Positions 27,181 through 37,247 are shown, counted from the first letter of the stretch. The stretch: DNA of 64,000 bases from an uncultured Methanomicrobiales archaeon (GCA_903832665.1 CAILCG010000014.1:1-64000), one strand, 5' to 3'. Notes: generated from the sequence alone by a model not told the origin. A program made the numbers and translations.

Positions 27181-27555
27181 GTGGATGATGTCTGGGTGAT
27201 TGCGATGCCTCCGTTGCGACCATACGAAATGGCTGCTTTTCCGCCAAACGCACTCGATATTGAACCCGAACCCGATACATTCGCAATTCCCGGTGAGAGA
27301 ATGAACGGTGATGAGCTCGGTTTTGAGGCACAACCAATCATCCTCCCACCCCTGCGCTGGGATGAATTCCCGGATTCTGCAGTTTTTGTTCTCGATGCGA
27401 TGCCGGATCCTGCGCTTGATGAACCATCCTGGGGAATGGGTACAAAAGCGCCCGATATCATGATCCGTACCGGCAAATTATTGCACCCGTGGGATGAGGA
27501 ACCAGTTGAAAAGAGAAAACAACGGGCGAGTCCCTTGCCACTTGAACTTCCATAA
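27181..27555 (+). CDS. Acidic Pro-rich protein of unknown function
   Basis: A 124-residue frame rich in Asp, Glu and Pro, beginning GTG with GAGGAG nine bases upstream. It has no membrane segment, signal peptide or known motif. An equally long frame exists on the opposite strand (27057-27602), rich in Ser and Gly; only one is likely to be real. The good ribosome-binding site and the G-rich first codon positions favour the plus frame, but this remains a weak call. Confidence 0.38.
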   Translation: MDDVWVIAMPPLRPYEMAAFPPNALDIEPEPDTFAIPGERMNGDELGFEAQPIILPPLRWDEFPDSAVFVLDAMPDPALDEPSWGMGTKAPDIMIRTGKLLHPWDEEPVEKRKQRASPLPLELP

Positions 27556-27576
27556 TCCTTTTTTACAAAAAAGGAG

Positions 27577-27786
27577 TTACTTAAAAAAACTAAACGGGTC
27601 ATTCATATCAGGCGCGGATTTCTCTTCATCAGTCTTTGGGGTTTCAGGCAGGTCTTCTGTCATGATACCATAGATGAAAACAATTACCGGGATAATCAGG
27701 GCATAGAAAAAAACCGGTTTGCTGACACCCTGTGCTATGATATAAAGCGCCATTGCAAGGGAAAGACCAACATAAGCAAGTCGCAT
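27577..27786 (-). CDS. Small membrane protein, function unknown
   Basis: A 69-residue protein with two hydrophobic segments (LAYVGLSLAMALYIIAQG and FFYALIIPVIVFIYGIM) and an acidic cytosolic tail with TPKTDEEKS. I do not recognise a family. Its reading frame is free of oddities and the composition is that of a real membrane protein. The adjacent minus-strand DUF4013 gene, also a membrane protein, is 670 bases downstream. Confidence 0.65.
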   Translation of the reverse strand: MRLAYVGLSLAMALYIIAQGVSKPVFFYALIIPVIVFIYGIMTEDLPETPKTDEEKSAPDMNDPFSFFK

Positions 27787-27907
27787 GTTTTCAGCTCAAG
27801 TTTTTAGAATACCGCTTTAATAATGTTCTTTTTAGCATCTGTACATTTATGAATTCCATGTAACAAAAGTTTCCAAGTTGTCCTGTACGCAATCGTGAAA
27901 AAAAGTG

Positions 27908-28477
27908 TTACTTGATCATACCCGGATCGATAGTCCAGGCAACATGATAATCCGGTACCATGCTGATCTCATCGCTGGTCTTTTCCATAAAATACACGTC
28001 AAGTACTGCACCTTTGGACAAGGTGGCAAAAGACTCATCCGAATGAATGATAATATAATCCCGCGCTGCGTCTCCGTGGCCGGGCAGGATATTGCCACTC
28101 CGGGCTCCGTTACCCATGTGGGATATCCCGATTCCCCCAAAGGAATTCCCGTAGATATTGGTCAGTTTACAGAACCAGACGAACTGGCGGGGTGTTGTTC
28201 CATTATTCATCGCAAGTACGTAGATGTTTATGGTACGATTATTGACATCCGTGGGAGGATCGCTCTCGATGCTGGCGAGCGACACTTCCATTGAATTGTT
28301 GCCGGTTCCCAGCGTTGTCGTTCCATTTATTGGCAAGATGTGATCGGGCAAAGCTTTCCCGGGGAACGTCGGGACAGGAGAGGTTGTGCCGGGCGGGGTT
28401 GTTGTTGAGGGAGTGGAGATGCAGCCGACAACGAGCAGGCAACACACCATGATAGCAAGAATCGCAATAGTTCTCAT
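27908..28477 (-). CDS. Secreted lipoprotein with DUF4352-like domain
   Basis: A 189-residue protein with a lipoprotein signal: MRTIAILAIMVCCLLVVGC, where Cys19 would be lipidated. A Thr/Pro/Ser-rich linker follows and then a beta-rich domain (about 60-189) with NNRTINIYVLAMNNGT and AVLDVYFMEK patterns, like the DUF4352/Telomeric-repeat-like domains of archaeal surface proteins. It is extracytoplasmic. No enzymatic motif is visible. Confidence 0.72.
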   Translation of the reverse strand: MRTIAILAIMVCCLLVVGCISTPSTTTPPGTTSPVPTFPGKALPDHILPINGTTTLGTGNNSMEVSLASIESDPPTDVNNRTINIYVLAMNNGTTPRQFVWFCKLTNIYGNSFGGIGISHMGNGARSGNILPGHGDAARDYIIIHSDESFATLSKGAVLDVYFMEKTSDEISMVPDYHVAWTIDPGMIK

Positions 28478-28749
28478 GTTCTTATCCTCTGATGGATCAT
28501 AATTGTGCTTTAAAGGTAAAACATCCCGGTAAAAAATCCTTGTGATTCCCGGAATTCAGCGTATTATTGCACCAAACTGCAGGCATTTAAAAAAACAGGT
28601 ACGGTTCAATTATCGATAAAAAATGGATTATGGATAATTTTACCGGTACGAAAAGATCTTCCCTTCCCGGGGTTCCGTGGCAAAACACACTCGCGATTCA
28701 GGTATCATATTCCGGGAATCACGAACCGACCGCAGAGCAGCCTGAATAA

Positions 28750-28956
28750 TTATATCTGGTTCTTGGATTTCATCAATTCAACAAGACAGAAAAATGCCGC
28801 GGCTTCTATGGGATCTTTAAAATTGACCAGTTCTCCATCGGTTCGCTTCTCCAGGCAATCCGTAAGCATCTTTCCATATCCCTGTTCATAAATCTTTAAC
28901 GCCTTCGTGGTCTTCTTCCAACGCAGGATCACTTCATTCAGCTGCATCCGTCGCAT
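28750..28956 (-). CDS. Small cytosolic protein, function unknown
   Basis: A 68-residue helical charged protein (LNEVILRWKKTTKALKIYEQG, IEAAAFFCLVELMK). GGTGA precedes the ATG at 28956 with short spacing. It has no recognised domain. The helical, Leu-rich composition suits a small regulator or adaptor but nothing more can be said. Confidence 0.55.
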   Translation of the reverse strand: MRRMQLNEVILRWKKTTKALKIYEQGYGKMLTDCLEKRTDGELVNFKDPIEAAAFFCLVELMKSKNQI

Positions 28957-29045
28957 ATTTCACCAGGATCCCATTGGCGTGAACAGGGGATGAAAAGAGG
29001 GTTGGCGGGGTGTGAAAGTGCGGGATGCTTCAAGGGGAATTTGCA

Positions 29046-29501
29046 TCAGGGTGGAACATTTCCAGGTTCCTTTTTCTTCCGGTCGCGTTCCGCGGAGACC
29101 TGCGCTATCATCTGCGCAATCTCAGCCAAATTGCCGGAAATTTCATTCAGGTCAGTCTTGTTCCCGCAAACACAAGGAGATCGGTATGCAATGAATCCTG
29201 CTGCAGAAAAGTCATCTTCCGAAACGAGGATGCCGAACTTGCGTTCAATTACCGGTTCAATAATATCATCAAGCGGATTGTTGAGGCGTTCTTTTACATC
29301 AATCTCAAGCCCGGCCAGGTACTGATCAAGTTCTGTTTCCACAAAACCAATGACAATGATCTCCCTGGGATCGGCGCAATTGATCATGGTGTAGAGTTTG
29401 CTTGGAGTGCCAAAACCAATCGTGTGATACCAGGCTTTCCGGAAATCCTCGTATGTTTTTCCCTCTCGTAATTTCCGGGTGACTATTGCAACTGTTATCA
29501 T
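29046..29501 (-). CDS. Dimeric alpha/beta-barrel-like protein, function unknown
   Basis: A 151-residue protein. The N-terminal half (MITVAIVTRKLREGKTYEDF, then a Trp/Tyr-rich helix) resembles ferredoxin-like dimeric alpha-beta barrel proteins such as NIPSNAP or ABM-type folds. The second half has FAAGFIAYRSPCVCGNKTD, with two Cys, and a C-terminal helical tail ending in Pro. The family is not clear to me. It appears intact. Confidence 0.58.
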   Translation of the reverse strand: MITVAIVTRKLREGKTYEDFRKAWYHTIGFGTPSKLYTMINCADPREIIVIGFVETELDQYLAGLEIDVKERLNNPLDDIIEPVIERKFGILVSEDDFSAAGFIAYRSPCVCGNKTDLNEISGNLAEIAQMIAQVSAERDRKKKEPGNVPP

Positions 29502-29703
29502 GAGTGCTCCTTTCCCTGATCAAATCCATGGCATATTCCCGCATAAAAAATTTCGGTAACCAATTTAGTAACACAGCCTGCAGCGGGTGCGAAGGATTCA
29601 TCGCGTTCCATATACACATACGGGTACCTGACGTATTCCTGCTATAATGTCAGTTAGGAAAACGTAATTATGTTTAATATATCTTCAGCAGTATGGTAGA
29701 ACA

Positions 29704-30490
29704 ATGAACGTGAATGGTACTTTGTTTGTCTGTATTATCCTCGTAACGGGTCTGGTACTTTCTGCAGGCAGCCTATCCACAAAACCTCCCGATAATAAAA
29801 GTAGTATCACCAACCCATCATCCCCGATCACGACAATGGCTTCCGTAGTTCCCTCCTTCACGGTTCCGGAAGTCCTGGTACCGATCACGACCGGTACAGC
29901 GATAGTTACCCGTACAGTGCCTGAAACGGTTCCGGTTACTGTCACCGCATCATGGATTCAAAAATCATCGGAGGCCAATTCAATAGATGACCCGAAAATC
30001 GTCATTCTTTCTTTCGACAGAGATTATTTCAGGATCCCTGTCCCCGATTGCGGGATGAAAGTAGTATTACCACTGGTTGCAAACGATACAAAGTACGGGA
30101 TTAAGCAACCGGTCCCGAAACTTATCGCACTTTCCGAGGATCAGTTCAATGGATTTCTGAATACATTTGAAGGAAACTATACCGGGGAGGTTTCATCTTC
30201 ATCTTTTTTCGATCCTGCCCTGCTGGGACTCCCGGTGTGCCGGAATACCGGCAAACCCCACATGGAATTTCATAAGGATTAACGCGACCCTTATACCGAG
30301 AAACGGCAACCCGGCAGATTACAATATGGGAATAAATGTCAGGTCCCACGGCAGGGTCATTGAACAGTTTCGGATGAATATGACCCTGATCATCGACCAG
30401 CCGGTCATTTTCACCCGGTATGTCCCGCTCAGGTCAGACGAGATGGATTTATTCGACAGCATTGAGATGGTGTTTTCCAAAAGGTCATAA
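29704..30490 (+). pseudogene. Secreted protein gene with one frameshift
   Basis: The first frame (29704-30282) encodes a signal peptide (GTLFVCIILVTGLVLSAGS), a Thr/Pro-rich linker and a beta-type domain up to ...VCRNTGKP. It then runs into unrelated residues and stops. The next frame continues sensibly from the same spot with TWNFIRINATLIPRNGN and DYNMGINVRSHG to a stop at 30490. An extra C in the run CCCC at about 30255-30258 would explain it. The restored protein would have about 261 residues and be extracytoplasmic. No known family is recognised. Confidence 0.68.
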
Positions 30491-30593
30491 CCAGTCATCA
30501 ACGGGAAATACCCGTATTTGGCAGCAAAGTGCAGGGCCTGGACAGGTAACTGATTCTTTACCTTGAATTTTAAAAAAAAAGATTCTTCTTTTA

Positions 30594-31265
30594 TTACCGG
30601 GACTTCTGTACCGGCCCGGACACCGGCGGCACAATGCTTATCGATTTGTACATGTCCATAACTTCTGCAGAATAGGGTGACGGGTTCTTGAACGCGAAGA
30701 TGTAAACCGTCCCATCCACATTCGTAAAGATGTATGTGGCCCTCATTTTGTCAGTATCAAAGTCCATCTGATAGGATCGATAACCCTCAAAAGAATCAGT
30801 AGGGGAAATTTTTAGCTGATAATTGTGTTTCGTGATAACAATCCGGCCATAGGTATTCTGGAGGGCAAGGGTTGCCTGGTTGAAATAATTTTCAAAATCC
30901 GTCACCGGGTTGGGATCCACATCAATACTCAGCGTGGTATATTTGGAAATATCAAGATTCTGGTACACCGGAAGAGTTCGTTCACGGGAAATATCCGGCG
31001 AAAAGAAATTGGCAATATTTGTAGTCACACGTCCATAGTCTCTCATCGATGTTTCAGAAGTTATTTCCTTTTGCCAGTCCCCGGGGTAACTGATAGTGAC
31101 ACCGTGGGAAAGCGTTGTCGTAACAATCGCGGGCTGGATGCTGGTCGCGACTGCAGGAGTCGCCGTGGATATCGGGACCGGAGAAGAAGATACCGGTTGA
31201 GACGGATTAGCAGAACTGTTCGATGACGTACAGCCTACACAGATAACGCAAAACACAAGAACCAT
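30594..31265 (-). CDS. Secreted lipoprotein (PsbP-like domain)
   Basis: A 223-residue protein with lipobox VGC and a Ser/Pro/Thr-rich linker. The C-terminal domain (about 60-223) opens with TTTLSHGVTISYPGDWQKEI, resembling PsbP/DUF1795-type beta domains (GxxIxYPxxW). The frame begins only with MVLVFCVICVGC, an odd signal peptide without basic residues. A better N-terminus (ATG at 31318, MRKMKSDINFF) lies in another frame, one base out, across a run of seven T at 31286-31292. One missing T there would join them. Confidence 0.7.
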   Translation of the reverse strand: MVLVFCVICVGCTSSNSSANPSQPVSSSPVPISTATPAVATSIQPAIVTTTLSHGVTISYPGDWQKEITSETSMRDYGRVTTNIANFFSPDISRERTLPVYQNLDISKYTTLSIDVDPNPVTDFENYFNQATLALQNTYGRIVITKHNYQLKISPTDSFEGYRSYQMDFDTDKMRATYIFTNVDGTVYIFAFKNPSPYSAEVMDMYKSISIVPPVSGPVQKSR

Positions 31266-31579
31266 GGCAATACATGCGGATCCTGAAAAAAATTGATATC
31301 AGACTTCATCTTCCTCATGGTTGCAAAAAACGGTGCTATTGTTTTAATATATTTCGCTTAAAATCAAAAATAGTAAAGATGCATGCATTAAAGTCATCAT
31401 GAATAATTCCATAAAACCCCGGTTGGGAAGCTTTTCAACTACTTTGCTCCGGTTTATCAGAATTTTGAAGGAAAATTCCCGGAAAAATATCATTTTTTGT
31501 TCTATTTTGGCGAAAGATATATCTGGATTGTAACGCACTTTTCCACAGTGACTATCCGCGGGCCTATTCACCGAGGGAT

Positions 31580-33193
31580 GTGATCGTGGCTGAAGAGGCA
31601 GCTCGTTCAGAAAAAGAACGATCTGACCGGCAGGAAGATGTACAGAACCTGTTATATGTCCGACTGACGGCTGTTCTCGGAGTATTAACGGCAATCATCG
31701 GCACAACCGGAATGATTGGAGAACAAACCGCAATCGTACCGTTGGGCAGTCTCTTCCTTTCATATTTCTCGATCGCATTCTCTACTGCACTTATCTGGAT
31801 CTTCTTTGGCGCAGTGCTTGCATATCTCTCGATCTGGCCAACGCCCGCACGGGGTCGATCCATCATCGTGGCTGGGATCTCTCTCATCGCGATCATTGAA
31901 GCGCTCGAGATTCCCCTCAACGTATTGGGAATCCGGGTATTTGGCAGGACTGGAATCCTCCCGGGTTCCTCTGCGATCGAATACCCGGCCACGTCCTACT
32001 TCCCGGTCGGCCCGGTACTGATCGTCGCTGCTGCGGTTGCGTTAATCCTCCTGGTGAAAGCCAGTGGCAAATCTGCCCATCAAAAAAGAACACGAGACGC
32101 ACTCGGAATGACCGGAAGCTTCATTGCAATCGTGAGCTTCATGTTCATCCTCGGTTATCTCTACGGAGTGCCGTTCCTGTACGGGACACCGTTTATTCCG
32201 ATAGGGGTAGCGTCGGCCCTGGCCGGGTTCTGCACCGGATCCGGGTTCGTCACAGATGCTGGTCCGTCGGCAGTCCCACTCCGGTATTTCTCCGGAACAT
32301 CGGTACGTTCCCGCCTCCTCAGGACGATCATTCCGCTGGTCTTTGTCTTCTTTCTCTTGGATAATATTCTTGATGTGGTTATCTCGTCATATTTTAACAT
32401 CCAGGGCGCACTCCTCTTTTCGCTGACAGCAGTAATCTTTTCCCTAGTCGCGAGCCTGGCGGTCGGGCATCTGTCCAAGGGACTGAGCATGAAACTCGAG
32501 GCTGAAGAAAAACGAAGGAAACAAACTGAGGAGGCACTCCGTGAGGCAAACAAAAAACTCAACCTGCTGAACAGCATTACCCGGCATGATATTCTCAACC
32601 AGCTTATGGTGATTGACGGATATCTCGAAATATTCCAGGAAGAGTGCCATGGAGATGAGAAACTCCGGATCTATTTCGACAGGATAATACAGTCAACGAA
32701 GATGATCGAACACCAGATCTCATTTACGAAATTCTACCAGGAGCTCGGCGTGCAGGCACCGGTATGGCACCGGGTTCAGTCTGTTGCGGAAAGGATTTCG
32801 CGCATGTCCGGGTTTGAAAAGATCAGGTTCACAATAAGTACAGAATCACTTGAAGTATTTGCAGATCCCCTCTTTGAGAAGGTGTTTTTCAACCTGTTCG
32901 ATAATGCGGTGAGACATGGAGAACATGTTTCGGAGATACATGTCCGGTTCGAGAGGAAGGAAAAAGAGGGGGTCATCATTGTGGAAGACAACGGAGTCGG
33001 AGTTTCTACAGAGGACAAACCGAAGATCTTTCAGCGAGGGTATGGGAAACATACTGGTTTTGGTCTGTTTCTCACAAAGGAGATCCTCACTATCACCGGA
33101 GTCACGATCCAGGAGACCGGCAAACCGGGTCAGGGTGCACGATTCGAGTTGATCGTGCCGTCGGGGGGATTCCGGGTTCTTTCGGCCACATGA
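31580..33193 (+). CDS. Sensor histidine kinase with multi-pass membrane sensor
   Basis: A 537-residue kinase. The N-terminal region (about 25-300) holds seven or so hydrophobic segments with no periplasmic domain, similar to archaeal 7TM-type sensors. A coiled linker (LEAEEKRRKQTEEALREANKKL) leads to the dimerisation domain, with the phospho-acceptor His in TRHDILNQL (about residue 335). The HATPase domain follows: N box NLFDNAVRHG, then VEDNGVGV and GFGLFLTKEIL. No response regulator is adjacent. The start may be the GTG at 31580 or 31586. Confidence 0.9.
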   Translation: MIVAEEAARSEKERSDRQEDVQNLLYVRLTAVLGVLTAIIGTTGMIGEQTAIVPLGSLFLSYFSIAFSTALIWIFFGAVLAYLSIWPTPARGRSIIVAGISLIAIIEALEIPLNVLGIRVFGRTGILPGSSAIEYPATSYFPVGPVLIVAAAVALILLVKASGKSAHQKRTRDALGMTGSFIAIVSFMFILGYLYGVPFLYGTPFIPIGVASALAGFCTGSGFVTDAGPSAVPLRYFSGTSVRSRLLRTIIPLVFVFFLLDNILDVVISSYFNIQGALLFSLTAVIFSLVASLAVGHLSKGLSMKLEAEEKRRKQTEEALREANKKLNLLNSITRHDILNQLMVIDGYLEIFQEECHGDEKLRIYFDRIIQSTKMIEHQISFTKFYQELGVQAPVWHRVQSVAERISRMSGFEKIRFTISTESLEVFADPLFEKVFFNLFDNAVRHGEHVSEIHVRFERKEKEGVIIVEDNGVGVSTEDKPKIFQRGYGKHTGFGLFLTKEILTITGVTIQETGKPGQGARFELIVPSGGFRVLSAT

Positions 33194-33392
33194 TGTTAAG
33201 AGAACCACCGTTCCTAAAATCGGTAAGGATCATTTGACCGGTCAAAGAAACCAGCTCCGGAAACAGCATCCATCATATGATGAAACGGGGATACCCTTTC
33301 AACGTACAGGAAGGGGGTATGTGCAGGGACACTGGCAGATGCATTTCCTCAATCGTTACCATTAACTACATCACCGGATATAATGCAAAAAC

Positions 33393-33806
33393 ATGCCTCT
33401 CAAAGAGAAGATCCTGGAAGTGATTGGCGGACCTCATCCAACCGCAGTAGCGACACTGAATGGAAAAATGCCCGCGGTCCGCTTCATGGTCCTGGCTGGC
33501 TTTCCTGACATGACGTTTGTCGGGGCGACCATGAAATCCTCAAATAAGGTCGAACAGCTGAAGAAAAACCCGGATGCATCGCTCTCGGTCTGGTCCGGAA
33601 AAGAGTTCTCCGACCCGTATGTGGAGATTATAGCAAAAGCAAAAATTCACGAGGATGTTGCCACGAAAAAGAAGTACTGGAACCCGATGTTCGAGCAGTA
33701 CTTCAAAACTCCCGAGAATCCAGATTTTGTAGTACTTGTTTTTACCGCAAATGAGATCACCTATCACGGTAAGAACATGTCCAGCATGGAAGTCTGGAAA
33801 CGTTAA
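33393..33806 (+). CDS. Pyridoxamine 5'-phosphate oxidase family protein
   Basis: A 137-residue FMN-binding split-barrel protein. HPTAVATLNGKMPAVRFMV at the start is the usual first beta pair (the substrate binding His-Pro, then A-x-L-x-G), followed by MKSSNKVEQLKKNPDASLSVW and VEIIAKAKIHED. Members range from PNPOx to F420- or heme-dependent enzymes, and the cofactor is not settled by sequence. It is likely monocistronic. Confidence 0.88.
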   Translation: MPLKEKILEVIGGPHPTAVATLNGKMPAVRFMVLAGFPDMTFVGATMKSSNKVEQLKKNPDASLSVWSGKEFSDPYVEIIAKAKIHEDVATKKKYWNPMFEQYFKTPENPDFVVLVFTANEITYHGKNMSSMEVWKR

Positions 33807-34048
33807 TTTTTTTATCGAATCCAGAGACTACAATTCTGGCACTAACTTAAGGGTTCCTGAAGGGCAGAATCAATTAAAATGCCGGTAAGAATGCGTTTTT
33901 CCCGAAGAGAGATCGGGTATAACTCTTAAATTTTCATGAGTCCGATCCGGTGCCCAAATCCCGAACAAATAGTGTTCTAGCCGGGGGCGTTATTGATGCA
34001 TATAATTTGTTCTCAACCACCGGATTTACCGACATCAGGTACAGTCTT

Positions 34049-34873
34049 TCACGTTACCATGAAGGGTAAAGTATTGGAATAGACCGGGCCGGGATTGGTT
34101 ACACCAACATTTCTGATCTGAGCAGCAGCGATATCTGCCGAACGTACGTTCAATGTCAGATGCTTTGAGGAAATATAGGTGGTGTCTGATTGTTGTGGAG
34201 CTCCGTGCCAGGTTACAATGGATCCCGGGACAAAACCAGTGCCGTAGATATTGAGAGTGAAAGCAGGCCCCTTTGCAATTGCAGTTGATGGACTTATGCT
34301 GGTCAGTGCTGGACCGGCCGGGATTGCCGTAGGGGTGGGGGTAGTTATGGTAGTGGGCACCGGATTTATCGTTGGTTGCGTGGTGAGGGCGACACTCTGG
34401 TCTCCCCATTGAGCGATGAGAATGTGTGCGGCATCATCAACCAGACGAATGCCGATTGGTGAGAATGGAACGGATTGGGCAGCCGGCTTGGCAATGTCTG
34501 ATACATTGTTGGTTATCCGGTAGCCACTTGAACTGTTGAATATGTACAGCATTGTCCCCGGTCCAAAGGAATCAATCCCCGGAAGGGGTAATGCACGATA
34601 ACTGCTGGATGGTGTGTCAACGTAGATACTCATCAGGTAGAGACGGCTTCCCGATGCTACGAGATAGGCAGTATCTCCACCCTTGTTAAACATGCTGATA
34701 ATATTTTTTCCAGAAATACTCTGGTTCTGGATATTCGGCACAATAAATGCAGATTTGCTTATAGGGTGATAGAAACCGGAGATAAATACCGCAAAAATTG
34801 AGACAAGCATGATGACGAGAAGGATCATCAGGATCGCTCCAATAACGCTGGTTAATCCGGATTCATTTTTCAT
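34049..34873 (-). CDS. Type IV pilin-like protein with IPT/TIG C-terminus
   Basis: A 274-residue protein with an archaeal pilin-type N-terminus (MKNESGLTSVIGAILMILLVI): a short charged leader, then SVIGAILMILL, which forms the hydrophobic spine of archaeal pilins and is the site cut by prepilin peptidases. The body (about 40-170) is beta-rich. A Thr/Pro linker then leads to an IPT/TIG domain (about 190-270; SISPSTAIAKGPAFTLNIYG). The pilin plus the TIG domain suggests a surface adhesin carried on a filament. The 24405 peptidase may process it. Confidence 0.8.
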   Translation of the reverse strand: MKNESGLTSVIGAILMILLVIMLVSIFAVFISGFYHPISKSAFIVPNIQNQSISGKNIISMFNKGGDTAYLVASGSRLYLMSIYVDTPSSSYRALPLPGIDSFGPGTMLYIFNSSSGYRITNNVSDIAKPAAQSVPFSPIGIRLVDDAAHILIAQWGDQSVALTTQPTINPVPTTITTPTPTAIPAGPALTSISPSTAIAKGPAFTLNIYGTGFVPGSIVTWHGAPQQSDTTYISSKHLTLNVRSADIAAAQIRNVGVTNPGPVYSNTLPFMVT

Positions 34874-35027
34874 AAAAGGTCTTGTTACAAGTATCCCAAA
34901 ACATATAAATAATTATTCCTGCCTGCGAGGATGCATGGAAGTGGTATCCCGAGATTCCCTGCCCGAAACAGCAATCTATCCGGATACCCAGGTTGGATAC
35001 CGTAATTTCCGGAAAATGATCGTATTT

Positions 35028-35663
35028 CTAGTCGAAATTGTAATATTTTCGTAAAAAATTCCTGACTTTTTGTGACTCTAAAATCCTCTCGTCAACGCTG
35101 GTAAGAATTTGTTCAATGATCTCAACCTGTTTTACAATGAGTGACCTCGTTTCCGCATTATCAGGTATGGAATCAGCCTCCAGCAGAATTGCCTGAAGAG
35201 GGTTCCTGATCTGGTCATTCAGGATCTCAAACTGCTCGACATTATGTTCGATCTGCTGGAATGCCTGTTTCTTCAGCTGATCGATCTGTTCTTTCCGGCC
35301 CCGGGAACGTACTACTATGGAAGAGATCACGATGCCGAGCGAGACATAAATGTAAAACCATGCCATATGAACAGCAAGAGTCCAGGCAGATAGAGAACCA
35401 AACACGTAAACAAGTGTGATATAGACCCAGCCCAGGGCAACCGTGAACAGTACACCTTTTTGGGGAAACCAATAAATCACAAGGAACATCGGAATCAGGA
35501 AAAAAAAGGAAAATAACTCATTAATTCCCCTTGAGAGGCATATTATTGCCACCAGTATGGAAATAGTCGAGGTAAAAAAATGAGGAGGCACCAGTAGTTT
35601 TTTTGGGTGAGAAAATTCCGTACCATATACTTCAAGTTCCATCGGGCTGCATTTTTTCCGCAT
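35028..35663 (-). CDS. Membrane protein with degenerate histidine kinase dimerisation segment
   Basis: A 211-residue protein with four hydrophobic helices (about 25-125) followed by a coiled linker and a helix LNDQIRNPLQAILLEADS. In archaeal kinases the same helix reads LxHDIxNxL and carries the phospho-acceptor His; here the place of the His is taken by other residues. No HATPase domain follows, so it cannot be a normal kinase. It may act as a dominant partner or sensor for other kinases; that is inference. Confidence 0.7.
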   Translation of the reverse strand: MRKKCSPMELEVYGTEFSHPKKLLVPPHFFTSTISILVAIICLSRGINELFSFFFLIPMFLVIYWFPQKGVLFTVALGWVYITLVYVFGSLSAWTLAVHMAWFYIYVSLGIVISSIVVRSRGRKEQIDQLKKQAFQQIEHNVEQFEILNDQIRNPLQAILLEADSIPDNAETRSLIVKQVEIIEQILTSVDERILESQKVRNFLRKYYNFD

Positions 35664-36127
35664 GTGATATTTTTTTTACAATATATTATCTCTTGAGAAA
35701 ATATTATCATTATATGAATTAAGACCATCGGTTTCTTTCACGGAAAGTGGGGAGATTTTTTGTGGGGTTCACCGTACGAATAGGGATCTTAAACCTGATC
35801 CGGATTTAAAAGAGGTATTTTTTCAAGATCTGCGGTAATTGAGTCCGGCCAAAATATGAGTTACTTGATCAATTCACCTTTTTAATCAAATTGCCCCAAT
35901 ACAGGAGTGCTTTCCCGATGCAACTACCATATGTTTTCCTTAAAAGTACCAGGTTGCTTCATATCTTCCGTCACTATCTCCAACTGCCGTCTGATCATAT
36001 TCAGATAAATCTATGAACTACCGATCTGACAATTCAAATCAGTTTTAGAAAAATCCAGGAAAACAAAAAAAACAGATCATTACCCGAATTAAACGATTTA
36101 ATCACAAATGCAAAAGAACAAAAATGC
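35664..36127. other. AT-rich intergenic region
   Basis: About 460 bases, AT-rich, between the kinase-like gene and the end of the radical SAM cluster. TATA-like sequences (for example near 35695-35715) could drive the minus-strand 35028 gene. I see no convincing gene or repeat. Confidence 0.5.
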
Positions 36128-37247
36128 TCATTTTTTGTATCCGAGGGCTGCTGCCCTGGCATGTGCAACCTGGCAAAAATATTCAACCTGACTATCCAGA
36201 CTACCGGTTTCGAGTGCAGCGTGTGCTGGACACCACATACAAAGATTGATGATGGGGCAGACGTGGCAGGTGCCCAGGTAGTCCTTGCAATCTGAACGCA
36301 TAGCCATTACTGTTGGTATGAAGTGCTGCCATGCATCCTGGACAGATATTTTTTTCACGTCGCAGATACAGTCCGGATGGCAAAGGGATTCGCAGAGCCG
36401 GAACATACCCTCGGGACTAATGACAAAATTGCTATCGCCTGCACCGCAAAAGAAGAGGTGATTCCCTGTTTCGGGGCTGAATCCGGGTAAGATATACTCA
36501 TGACAGTTTTTTCTCAGAGCTTTGGCCCGTTCGTCATCAGACTTTTCCAGTAAAACGATCTCTTCCGGGGTGAGCCGTTCCGTTCGTATTTCATCGTTCC
36601 GGACGAGGTCGTGGTCCATTCTCAGGTGCAGAAAGGGATCAAACCGGTAATAATCCTTGGTGCGGGACCGGGAAAATATCGTAATCTCCGGGATCTCATG
36701 GAGGTTTGAACGGATTGCCATGGCCTTGAGCCTGACCTTTATTCCTGCGTCCTGAAGCAGATCAAGCCCCCTCATGAAGGCATCGAATGAACCCGGTCTC
36801 CTGCTGATCGCTTCGTACGTCTCCCGGGTGACACCATACACCGTTATCTCAATGTCGCGGGGGGGATACCGGAGGAATAAGTCTATGTGGGTTTTATTGA
36901 TCAGGGTCGCATTGGTCATGACAGATACCAGAAGCCCTTTTTTCTTGAGGCCGAGATAAATCTCGGCGAAATTTGATCGAAGCAGAAGGTTCTCCCCCGG
37001 TGATGTTGCACCAGACTGCCCCCAACCGGACGGCCTGATCTGCGATATCGAGAATCTGTTCCGTACTCAACTCCTTCTGCCGGGCGCGGGCATCTTCAGC
37101 GGGAAGATTGATGTAGCAGTGACGGCAGTTATTATTGCAACGGGAAGTGACTTCGAGGGTAAAGGATTTGCAACCTCTCTGGTTTTCCATCTTCTCCCAT
37201 AAGGCAAATTCCTCAACAAGTTTTCGTGTGATCAACGGGAGTGGCAT
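36128..37247 (-). pseudogene. Radical SAM/SPASM peptide maturase B, frameshifted
   Basis: About 373 residues when repaired. The first frame (37247-36894) has a Cx3Cx2C iron-sulfur motif (C37, C41, C44 in TSRCNNNCRHCYINLP) and CNITGGEP. It then goes off at about 36995, where an extra T in CCTTCTG breaks frame. The other frame resumes with LLRSNFAEIYLGLKKKGLL and runs to 36128. The C-terminal SPASM-like region has many Cys (CGAGDSNF, CESLCHPDC, CKDYLGTCHVCPIINLCMWC, EYFC) for auxiliary clusters. Such enzymes crosslink or epimerise precursor peptides. It is the last gene of the peptide-modification cluster. Whether the frameshift is real is unknown. Confidence 0.85.
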
